From a virus, in IMG/VR virus record IMGVR_UViG_3300013126_000040, positions 1 to 55,815 of that record: 55,815 bases of DNA; one strand, 5' to 3'. Below are positions 40,301-47,328 of this stretch, piece after piece. Position 1 is the first letter of the stretch. Each line of letters starts with the position of its first letter. The translations under genes and the position numbers were made by a program. The notes under the pieces are model-generated. The model saw only the letters and a program-made list of their open reading frames with translations, had not been told where the DNA came from and did no database searches.

Positions 40301-42808
40301 ATTATAACAGGCTCCAGAAGATGTAGTATTGTAGCGGGTAAAGATAATAAGATATCTACAGTACAAAATTTTTATAGCGATAGTTCAACTATAGGTGGGG
40401 GTGAAAGTAATATTATATATGGTTCTTATTGCAATATTATGGGCGGTTATGGAAATATTGTTGATGCAACTTCAACAGGACTATCTGCTATTGCAAACGA
40501 ATCATTTATTACTAAGATTAGTGGTGGAAATGTATTTCTAATTGAATATATTGCTCAAATTTTCACAAATGATCTTTCATTTTTAATTAATTTAGAAAGC
40601 AATAAAGATATTTATCAGATTGAAAATGTCTCGGGCATCAAAACTACAGATTATACTTTAGATATATATCCAGCTTTAGAGCAAGACAATGTTCTCAAGG
40701 TTCATAATTGGATCAGTCTACTATCTGAAAATTTATATTCTGGATCTTTCGTAGCGGCAGATGGAACGAATAAAATATGTGAGTTTAAAACTGCAAGAAC
40801 AGGTTTAGACATAGGCGTAAAAAATCAAAGAGTAAAATTTAATAAAAATTATGTAAATTATACTGGAGGAAATGATTTAGTTCTATTAGATTATACAATA
40901 TCAAATGATGGAAATTATAAATTATCTACAATTAGCGGGATTGATCGTAGTGGATTTAATATAGAACTTGCAAATAGTTTAAATGCTCCTGGAAATATAA
41001 ATTATTTTGTTGGTCCCACAGGTTATTATACAGGCACAGATCAGAATATTGGTTCTTCTCTAGAAATTTCTTACAAATATCCTTTTGCAAATTTACTTAC
41101 AGGAAATAAAACTTATTTTGACTTAGATCTAAAGTCTAGATCCAGAATAAACTTCTTTAATTTATATGATCGAGGAACAGAATATTTTTATCTTGCTCAT
41201 TGCTCTGGCTCTGGAGATAACAGATTAAAATTTAATTTGGCGACAGAAATAAACCCTGCAAGCGACGGATATTTAGGCATTAATGTATTAGGCTATACAG
41301 GCAATGTTTTCAATAATAATATCCAAATTTATCAGACCGGCATAGCTCCTGGTTCTAATATTTATCAAATCAATTTAATATCTGGAATAACTGGATTAAA
41401 CCAAGACTATGCAACATTTATAAATATTATTCAAACAGGTTCTGCTTTAGAAAATTATTACAATCATTATACATCTGGATTACAAACTGGACGTTTTTCT
41501 TTAAATTATACAGAAAAAATAAAAGAAAATCACACATTAAATATTGGAGTATATAGAACTGGATATTACGCTTTTGATAATGCTAATTTTTATGTTAATA
41601 AAATTACATGCGCCGGTAATTATAATAATAATATTGTTCCTATTAATTTTAATAGGACTTTAACAAATGTGCCTACTGTATTTTTATCTGTAGAGAATAT
41701 AAATTCAGATAATAATTATTTATTAAATTTAGATCATATTTCTAAAACTGGTATGTTTGTAAAACTTTCTAATAAAATTAACCCTGGAGAATCTATAAAG
41801 ATAAATTATTTAGCTATAGATAGAACAGGAAGTAATTCGTTTAACGCTAGATCTTATAAAATTACAGATCAAAATATAAATTTTACAGGCAAAGCTTATA
41901 TCGATTTACCTGCAGAGTTCAATCATTCTGAATTGAGAATATTCGGCAAAGCCTATAGTGAAAACTTTGTATACTTGCATAATATATACGAAAAAGATAA
42001 TAATAGTTTTTCATTTACATTATCAGATAAGTTATCTTATAGTGCAATGACAGGTTTAAGATATGATTATATGGTCACAGATCTTGATAGAGATTTTAAT
42101 GTGGCGAAAGCAAATTTAAGTATATTTAATTATGCTCGTTTAGCGGCATTTGGATTTAATGATATAGGTAGTTCTACTATAGGCGGTGGAACAGGGAATT
42201 ACATTAAAGGGTTAGTATCAAGTATCGCAGGTGGGGTCAATAATACTATCGTAGGTGATTTCAATCTTATTCCTGGAGGAAGAAGCAATGGTATTATTGA
42301 CGCAGCGAATTTAAATTCTCAATATCCTAAGAGCGCATTTTGTACAGTCGTTGGAGGAAGCAATAATTTAATTACTGGTAATCTACAGTATACAAATATT
42401 GTTGGAGGTTCTGGAAATTTGATAGTTAATAATGATCAGATAGAAGAAAGGGGTTACTCTTCGATAATAGGAGGTACCGCAAATATATTATCTGGAATTT
42501 TTTCTAATATCTTAGGTGGATCAAATAATTTAGTAAGTGGAGCTTATAGTAATGCTTTAGGTAAAAACATTAATATTACAAGTTCGGGATCTACAGTTTT
42601 TAGTGATGCTTCTAGTGGAATTAAAAACATATCTCAAGCAAATACGATGGTACTAAATTTTGCTAATGGAGTTTATATCACTGGAAATAGAACAAATATG
42701 TCTCCAATTATTTTAGATGTAACTAAACTACCACAGCACACAAATACATCTTCTTTACCAGTAGGTGGAGTATATCGTAGCGGCAGCTTCTTAATGATTA
42801 AAAATTAA
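37301..42808 (+). CDS. Giant tail fibre with IPT/TIG array, lectin-like repeats and YadA-like beta-rolls
   Basis: The protein has 1,835 residues. Residues 1-450 are successive IPT/TIG-like modules (for example IYGFYPQTGLIESTQILLSG). Residues about 820-880 carry a CBM5/12-like pattern (HWYAAYTNIDSEPQAGNPNW). Residues about 975-1065 and 1610-1770 have repeats of the xxIxGGxxNxI type, with SVALGINNKI and SSIIGGTANIL, resembling trimeric YadA-type head beta-rolls. Residues about 1330-1600 hold lectin-like beta-sandwich repeats. The C-terminus (LPVGGVYRSGSFLMIKN) resembles fibre trimerisation tips. It should be a long trimeric adhesin that binds cell-surface glycans. The start overlaps the previous stop, and its stop overlaps that of the convergent gene. 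Confidence 0.8.
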   Translation: MSVFFTIQSAQPVITSPTGLVAINGETIFISGEQFKNNIIKISGENLYKSTLNFSINGLNNRNISGVNNTLSDNVVGFTLSGITPSKYKIYVYNDASISSNYINLNVLNVPSISGFDDVNVLPGQYVRVSGSDFVPGANIAFIDNSGNKIVPSFQETGLYRITGAQIQSYGSGYNIGNTFHLQGLKNYTPNSYGVLTVTTTGINGSLGSFNINNSGIFTVPNQSSGIEFIPNNGAGRNALIDVFYEKYENTGLIQFLEFQVPYNIRKYQSGIVENLKYRGISSGAKFSSFYIAGYPNIYGFYPQTGLIESTQILLSGDNLSFVQNIKIGEKSIFPYDIIGDTGIYFNLPNYSSSDYIDLSGVYGSDKSKNILNVFYPPVLASGFTPNDVLAGTGTLVNISGKYLQRINYINLGQPNVLRKDITVNANADRASFVLPNNYTTTSLRIFSVDFPDSGTLIASPSSNNLLISTVRLSENNVNIRYLSGIQGAKYLDEIEIYSSSGTSGDYGNLTNSDVFFLGITGHLDAPNDYLISGIKTHNSATGIRFRVPREVRNPQARIRIKRNRFGESYILPSNKSIDILPTIHSCSSSNTLYNSLGYITISGINASNANLIYFSGYPGTQNLLGYKEIKNFPLEIVNKDLTQITGVNGVGGNNLDGYSVFEAKLGGDITGSGELFLFNNYYDTGIGYEDLIITRNRNVRVSAISGFRPPNSDIFTSPGYVSTPLENPFFYQIQTNSRATRFEFSATTISGVGDGDYPTGIETYLNSANQIFGQPLVGGIFYLKIRALDGERPNEGMILNLAVGYSGRSLSGPGITFRGPWKYGVGYVGSNLRRDVVKYSREGVNHWYAAYTNIDSEPQAGNPNWIPFTNEFAATATQILLAEESNITNALNIGQEGVPSGYIKTVNDKNVDEGSGFYLGYDNRYNFGKPKFRVGNQDGYIKFDGEGLDILGPLSGVITTSKNIKNANNIVEADSSVALGINNKIDRKTDNVFIFGTSNIITGSRRCSIVAGKDNKISTVQNFYSDSSTIGGGESNIIYGSYCNIMGGYGNIVDATSTGLSAIANESFITKISGGNVFLIEYIAQIFTNDLSFLINLESNKDIYQIENVSGIKTTDYTLDIYPALEQDNVLKVHNWISLLSENLYSGSFVAADGTNKICEFKTARTGLDIGVKNQRVKFNKNYVNYTGGNDLVLLDYTISNDGNYKLSTISGIDRSGFNIELANSLNAPGNINYFVGPTGYYTGTDQNIGSSLEISYKYPFANLLTGNKTYFDLDLKSRSRINFFNLYDRGTEYFYLAHCSGSGDNRLKFNLATEINPASDGYLGINVLGYTGNVFNNNIQIYQTGIAPGSNIYQINLISGITGLNQDYATFINIIQTGSALENYYNHYTSGLQTGRFSLNYTEKIKENHTLNIGVYRTGYYAFDNANFYVNKITCAGNYNNNIVPINFNRTLTNVPTVFLSVENINSDNNYLLNLDHISKTGMFVKLSNKINPGESIKINYLAIDRTGSNSFNARSYKITDQNINFTGKAYIDLPAEFNHSELRIFGKAYSENFVYLHNIYEKDNNSFSFTLSDKLSYSAMTGLRYDYMVTDLDRDFNVAKANLSIFNYARLAAFGFNDIGSSTIGGGTGNYIKGLVSSIAGGVNNTIVGDFNLIPGGRSNGIIDAANLNSQYPKSAFCTVVGGSNNLITGNLQYTNIVGGSGNLIVNNDQIEERGYSSIIGGTANILSGIFSNILGGSNNLVSGAYSNALGKNINITSSGSTVFSDASSGIKNISQANTMVLNFANGVYITGNRTNMSPIILDVTKLPQHTNTSSLPVGGVYRSGSFLMIKN

Positions 42809-43593
42809 ACTTTTTTAAGTCTTTCTATTAATTCAAATACTTTGCTTTTAGGAATATCTTTAATAGAATTTAAAGATTCTGCATTCTCAAATTTTTCTTT
42901 TACAAGTTTTTTCTTTAAAATTTCAAATGTAATATTTTTTTCTTGCATAATTTTTTCCAAAAGAACCGTGGGATTCATTGGATTTTCTTTTTCTACGTCT
43001 TCTTTCGCTACTAATCCGAGTTTTGCGTCTCCTAACTCTTCTTGAGACACGATATTAATTTTTAAAAAGTTACGAACACATCTTACAAACGCTCTATTCT
43101 CTGCGATTGCGGCGAGAAAATATCTGGCAAAATCTTTTGTATTAACAAGCGAAGCATCTGCAAGCGCTTCAAATACAACTGGACGATTTTCTGTTTCATA
43201 ATTTGGAATCCAAGTGATTCTACAAGAAGTAGCGAAATAGTTATCTGTAGCTGTTATCACTTTATATTCGACACTTGTAAAACCTCTTATTTGAGATAGC
43301 TCTTTAATTCCGCCTAAAAGTATCAGCAGATCTTTATCTTCTAATTTTGATACGTCTGTCTCTTGGGTCCTCTGTCTATTTGGCACAAGATATTGTTGTT
43401 TTACCATTGCTCTCCAGTTTATAGAACCATCATCATTAAATTGATAAGATATATTATCGTTCTCTAATAGACCATATTGATTTCTAATAAATAGTTTTGG
43501 AGGAGTTATTTTTGATTGAGCCATAGTAATCTCTGTTTTAATTGTGTTTAATTTGCTAAGTTCCGAACTGCCCAATGAAATTGTTTCTTGCAT
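42805..43593 (-). CDS. Possible single-strand annealing protein (Rad52/ERF-like)
   Basis: A 262-residue protein. The middle (about 105-190) runs GFTSVEYKV, a strand with TSCRITWIPN, FEALADAS, then a helix AIAENRAFVRCVRNFLKINI. This strand order followed by an A-E-R-A-R-R helix is reminiscent of phage annealing proteins of the Rad52 and ERF type, but the match is weak. The C-terminal 60 residues are lysine-rich and helical, with FELIERLKKV at the end. It lies alone behind its own leaderless promoter in the replication block. An unknown DNA-metabolism protein is the safe description. Confidence 0.4.
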   Translation of the reverse strand: MQETISLGSSELSKLNTIKTEITMAQSKITPPKLFIRNQYGLLENDNISYQFNDDGSINWRAMVKQQYLVPNRQRTQETDVSKLEDKDLLILLGGIKELSQIRGFTSVEYKVITATDNYFATSCRITWIPNYETENRPVVFEALADASLVNTKDFARYFLAAIAENRAFVRCVRNFLKINIVSQEELGDAKLGLVAKEDVEKENPMNPTVLLEKIMQEKNITFEILKKKLVKEKFENAESLNSIKDIPKSKVFELIERLKKV

Positions 43594-43599
43594 TTTTTA

Positions 43600-43628
43600 A
43601 TATTACTATATATTTAAATATTTGTCAA
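43600..43628 (-). promoter_or_regulatory. Sigma70-like promoter, leaderless, for the 262-residue gene
   Basis: On the minus strand TTGACA (43628-43623), a 17-base spacer and TAATAT (43605-43600) are followed by 6 bases and the ATG at 43593. The predicted transcript start falls at or beside the ATG, leaving no space for a ribosome binding site. The -35 lies inside the end of the preceding gene. Confidence 0.7.
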
Positions 43629-44795
43629 CTCAAATATATATAAATATTTTGCTTCTTCCCAAAACTCTGGGGTATCAATTATTCTAATAGGTTTTCCTTC
43701 AAATGGCACTTTCTTTAAATATGCAGCTTTAGAATTATATATTTTACCTTCACTAATAGTTATTTTATTACATTTATAATATAGATTACTTATAAGATCT
43801 TTATTATCTTTCATTTTCTTAATGTCTTCTTTCGTGGTTTTATTTAATTTTAATACTTGGGCAGAATCAATATAATCTAATTTTATTGATTTAATAAAAT
43901 CTTCAGATAGAAAACTAGATAATACAAATGGTTTTCCAAGTTTTTTAAGATCTTTTGCAAAATTTGGACTGTGGTCTTCATTAAGATCACAGATAATCTG
44001 AGAAATATTATTTTTATATTTATTCAATAAATCATATCTTATAGGTTTTGAGGTAACTATAGAGCAGTTATTTCTTTTTAATTGCTCTTCTAGAACCTCT
44101 TCATTAAATTCATAATCCATTCTCATAATTAATGAGTTGACTCCTAATTTAGATATATCTGCTATGACAGAATTTGGTACGGATTCTATTAATTTCCTAT
44201 TGTAATCTTGGCCTAAATGTACAGTTTTAATATTGCATTTATCTAAATTCAAAAATTCCAATACAGCATTAGCTATCTCAATTGGATCTATCTCATTAAT
44301 TGTCTTGGGTGATTCTTCTGCTGAATAGCTTGGTTTTCTATTTTCTTTATCTATTTCTAAAATTTTAACGTTATTTTTAGAACTAAAATATGGCCCTGCA
44401 TTTTCTGGTCTACTATTAGAATATAATACAACTATAGGCTTATCATAATTACTAGCTATATGAACCCCAAAACTATCTGCACCAAAATGTAACAAACTTC
44501 TTTTAATTACATATGCTGCCTGATTAATTGTTGTCTTGCCTTGTAAATGATAACAATTTTCTATTGGTTTTTCATCTTTCCCACCGATTTGTATAATGTG
44601 AATATTTTTCTCGTTTAATTTTGGAATTAATTGGTTAATTACTTCTTGCCAAAAATCATAACTTTTTGAAGTATGTTTACTGCAGGGTTGAAAAGATATA
44701 TATTGATCAAAAGGGATTGGGCAATATTTTTCGTATATAAATGGTTTATCAATTTTTAAGCCACAATTAAGAGCGTATGTTTCAACTAGATGCAT
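43614..44795 (-). CDS. C-terminal half of GT9 (heptosyltransferase-like) glycosyltransferase plus extra domain
   Basis: A 393-residue protein. It begins with HLVETYALNCGL, which in GT9 (ADP-heptose:LPS heptosyltransferase-like) enzymes lies between the two Rossmann domains. Residues about 30-185 form the C-terminal sugar-nucleotide binding domain (ISFQPCSKHTSKSYDFW, IIQIGGKDEK, LLHFGADSFGVHIAS). Residues about 190-393 are a second alpha/beta domain not recognised. The N-terminal half of a GT9 lies at the end of the preceding ORF, in the frame one base away, with a 14-base overlap. The two ORFs therefore encode one split enzyme, need a +1 frameshift, or reflect a sequence error. Confidence 0.65.
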   Translation of the reverse strand: MHLVETYALNCGLKIDKPFIYEKYCPIPFDQYISFQPCSKHTSKSYDFWQEVINQLIPKLNEKNIHIIQIGGKDEKPIENCYHLQGKTTINQAAYVIKRSLLHFGADSFGVHIASNYDKPIVVLYSNSRPENAGPYFSSKNNVKILEIDKENRKPSYSAEESPKTINEIDPIEIANAVLEFLNLDKCNIKTVHLGQDYNRKLIESVPNSVIADISKLGVNSLIMRMDYEFNEEVLEEQLKRNNCSIVTSKPIRYDLLNKYKNNISQIICDLNEDHSPNFAKDLKKLGKPFVLSSFLSEDFIKSIKLDYIDSAQVLKLNKTTKEDIKKMKDNKDLISNLYYKCNKITISEGKIYNSKAAYLKKVPFEGKPIRIIDTPEFWEEAKYLYIFELTNI

Positions 44796-46701
44796 ATTTG
44801 TAATCCTTGTAAGCTATGTTAGTCTTTCCATTATGAAGATAAGTTAAAACTCTTTGAGTCTGAGTATAGGGCAAAAATGCTATATCAAAATACCCTTTAT
44901 GAGGTCCAATTCCTTCAAGCCAAACTAAACTGTCCATTTGAGATATGTATTGAATCACCTTATGAATATAAGGATTCGCTTCTAGCACCTCAAAATATTC
45001 TGGTTTTGTCGCTACGTACAGATTGTATTCTGGATATTGTTCTTTAATAGATTTGAATAAGCTAGTAGATAAGAATACATCGCCTATACTTTCTGGCATC
45101 ACATAAAGTAGTCTTTTTCCTTCATCGTCTTTATCTAGAAGATCTTCAAAAGATATAGATTTATTTTTATTATTATCTTGCAAGGCGACTTGTCGAAAAT
45201 AGTTTTCTATGTCTACTCTTTTTGTACCCTTACTAATTTCATTCATCCAATATCTGTGTCCTTCATCACCCTCGTTAACATCTTTCATTTTTAAAATATT
45301 ATGATACATAAATTTTAACCAGTCTGAATCATTTTTTATATCTGGTATTTGGACATAGGGATCTTTTTCTTCTGTTTTGAAACTGATATCTTTATCTAAA
45401 AAAGAACAAGAATCAATAAAGTCTTCAATAAATTTACCTATAATTTCGACTGAATAATTATTTATTGTCCATTCTCTAGCTTGTTTTCCAAGCTCTCTTC
45501 TTTCTTGTAAACTCATCGAGTAGACTATCTTTAGATTTTCTGCTATAGAATTTGGATCGGTTGAAGCTTTAATAAATTCTGTTCCATGCTCTCTATATTC
45601 AAACCAATTCAGTGCTAAACTTCCTGCTTCTTTTTTGCACATTTCTTCTCCACAGCTATAGTTCGTGACTAGGGTGATCAACTCTGTTAATTTTGCTTCT
45701 TGAATAGGAATCTCTTGTCCTCCGCTAGTAAATGGATGACAGTAAACATCCATCAAATTATATATTTCATTTAATTCTTGTTCTGAGACCCCTAATCCTA
45801 CATTAGTTGTAGTTAAAGTTTTCTCTGCTCCGCAAATATCGCAATTCTGCTCTTGTCCTACGAAATTTTTAACTTTATATGATCCACATGATTTACATAT
45901 ATATGTTGTATAAATATCTTTTTCATCTATATGATACTCTTTTGCCAATTTCATTATATTCCAGCCTTCTCCAAAACTAGTATGTAAAAGTAGTCCAGAA
46001 TTTATTATATTATTTTCTTTCTTCCATTTTGCATATCCTTCTAATAGATTAGGAACGCTCTTTCTTAATTGATTTCTAAACACAAATCCAACAATAAATT
46101 TATCTTGATTGATTTCGAATTTTTTTCTAAGGCTTAACCTTTCTTGATCAGACAAGCGATAGAAATTCTCTGTATCTAAAGCTCCATGAACAGTTTTAAC
46201 ATGATTATGTCCTGCTTTATGTAATTCTTTTGTAGCAAAATCGCTCCAAATCCAATAATTTTTGACTTTAGGTGCACATTTTACTGCGGAGTCTAGTATA
46301 GGTAAAGAATCTAAAGTGGTCCAAATGACTGAATTAATTTTCCCAAACCATGGCTTATCAATAGCAAAGTCTACTCCCCATATATCTTGGACAGCTATAT
46401 ATACGTCCGGCTTTTCATCTTTTATAATTTCATCTAAAAGATACGCTCCATAGCTTGCTAGCCTAGCTAAATGTGGGTCCTTATTTAATTTTTCGACTTC
46501 TTGTTGGGTATTTGGTAATGCACCACAACTTTTCCAAGGAGTTCTTTCTAGTTGACCATTTCCTTTTTGCATACCGCAACAGTAATGAACTATATCATAT
46601 TTTCCAGTTTTATATAAATGTTTTAAAATTGCTTTAGCATTCCTGCCAAAGCCTGTTTTAGCTAATGAAAAATCCGACTGAAAAACAATCTTTTTTCGCA
46701 T
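44782..46701 (-). CDS. GT4-like glycosyltransferase with zinc ribbon, fused to N-terminal half of a GT9
   Basis: The protein has 639 residues from the ATG at 46701; a TTG at 46713 would add four and overlap the previous stop. Residues 1-430 follow the two-Rossmann plan of GT4 enzymes (SDFSLAKTGFGRNAKAIL at the start; HPFTSGGQEIPIQEAKLTEL as the nucleotide-sugar E-x7-E region). A four-cysteine zinc ribbon is inserted, C269 and C272 with C287 and C290. Residues about 530-639 are the N-terminal half of a GT9 enzyme (LLYVMPESIGDVFLSTSLFK). The pair with the next ORF suggests phage-encoded glycosylation, of DNA, virion or host envelope; the substrate cannot be told. It is the second gene of an operon led by the SSB-like gene. 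Confidence 0.7.
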   Translation of the reverse strand: MRKKIVFQSDFSLAKTGFGRNAKAILKHLYKTGKYDIVHYCCGMQKGNGQLERTPWKSCGALPNTQQEVEKLNKDPHLARLASYGAYLLDEIIKDEKPDVYIAVQDIWGVDFAIDKPWFGKINSVIWTTLDSLPILDSAVKCAPKVKNYWIWSDFATKELHKAGHNHVKTVHGALDTENFYRLSDQERLSLRKKFEINQDKFIVGFVFRNQLRKSVPNLLEGYAKWKKENNIINSGLLLHTSFGEGWNIMKLAKEYHIDEKDIYTTYICKSCGSYKVKNFVGQEQNCDICGAEKTLTTTNVGLGVSEQELNEIYNLMDVYCHPFTSGGQEIPIQEAKLTELITLVTNYSCGEEMCKKEAGSLALNWFEYREHGTEFIKASTDPNSIAENLKIVYSMSLQERRELGKQAREWTINNYSVEIIGKFIEDFIDSCSFLDKDISFKTEEKDPYVQIPDIKNDSDWLKFMYHNILKMKDVNEGDEGHRYWMNEISKGTKRVDIENYFRQVALQDNNKNKSISFEDLLDKDDEGKRLLYVMPESIGDVFLSTSLFKSIKEQYPEYNLYVATKPEYFEVLEANPYIHKVIQYISQMDSLVWLEGIGPHKGYFDIAFLPYTQTQRVLTYLHNGKTNIAYKDYKYASS

Positions 46702-46706
46702 TCTTT

Positions 46707-47291
46707 TTACCAAAGATCATCTTCTTGTTCTGAAAGATTACCTTCTTCTGTTAGATCTTCCACATCGTCTTTTTGCTTTCTACTTTCTATAGCTTTTGAC
46801 TTTGCATTTTTAAGTTTTTTAATTTCTTCGCTGCGTTCCGTGGAAAATATATGACTCAATCCAAATTTAATATATTCCGCAACCATTCTAGCTTCTGCAA
46901 ATGTAAAGCCAATAAGAAAACTGATCGCTGGTTGTGTAGTCTGGGCTTTTGAATTTTTAATTACATTAAGGCTATACCCAACTTGCTTGTCTTCTCTAAT
47001 ATAAGGAGAGAATTTAATCCCTAGTTTTTGATTTTCTGAATTATGAAAAAAATCTGCTGTTCTATTATTATCTAGAGCATCTAAAATACCACAAACTTCG
47101 ATTTTTGATAATTTAACTACCACTTTCTTCTCTGGATTCTGAGCATTTTCTGAGAAACTACCAATTTTCTTTTGGTCATTCCAGGACGCTTGTTTAATTA
47201 AATTTAAATAAAAATTGCCATCTAAATTATTAAATGAAAAGCTGCAAGCTGTTCCGGTGTTGCGAGGAGTTGGTTTATAAATTTGTATCAT
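46707..47291 (-). CDS. Putative single-stranded DNA binding protein
   Basis: A 194-residue protein. Residues 1-115 are beta-rich (TACSFSFNNLDGNFYLNLIK, VVVKLSKIEVCGILDAL, GYSLNVIK) and resemble small phage proteins of the PC4 or SSB-like ssDNA-binding kind. A charged helix follows, and the C-terminus is acidic and ends in an aromatic residue (EEGNLSEQEDDLW). Such an acidic tip is a hallmark of SSB proteins, which use it to bind replication partners. It lies just after the polymerase gene and has its own promoter. The fold assignment is by pattern, not certain. Confidence 0.5.
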   Translation of the reverse strand: MIQIYKPTPRNTGTACSFSFNNLDGNFYLNLIKQASWNDQKKIGSFSENAQNPEKKVVVKLSKIEVCGILDALDNNRTADFFHNSENQKLGIKFSPYIREDKQVGYSLNVIKNSKAQTTQPAISFLIGFTFAEARMVAEYIKFGLSHIFSTERSEEIKKLKNAKSKAIESRKQKDDVEDLTEEGNLSEQEDDLW

Positions 47292-47298
47292 ATATTAT

Positions 47299-47327
47299 AT
47301 ATTATCACATACTAAATAATAAATCAA
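47299..47327 (-). promoter_or_regulatory. Sigma70-like promoter, leaderless, for the SSB-glycosyltransferase operon
   Basis: TTGATT (47327-47322), 17 bases, TAATAT (47304-47299), 7 bases, ATG at 47291. No ribosome binding site can fit after the predicted start. Confidence 0.65.
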
Positions 47328-47328
47328 A

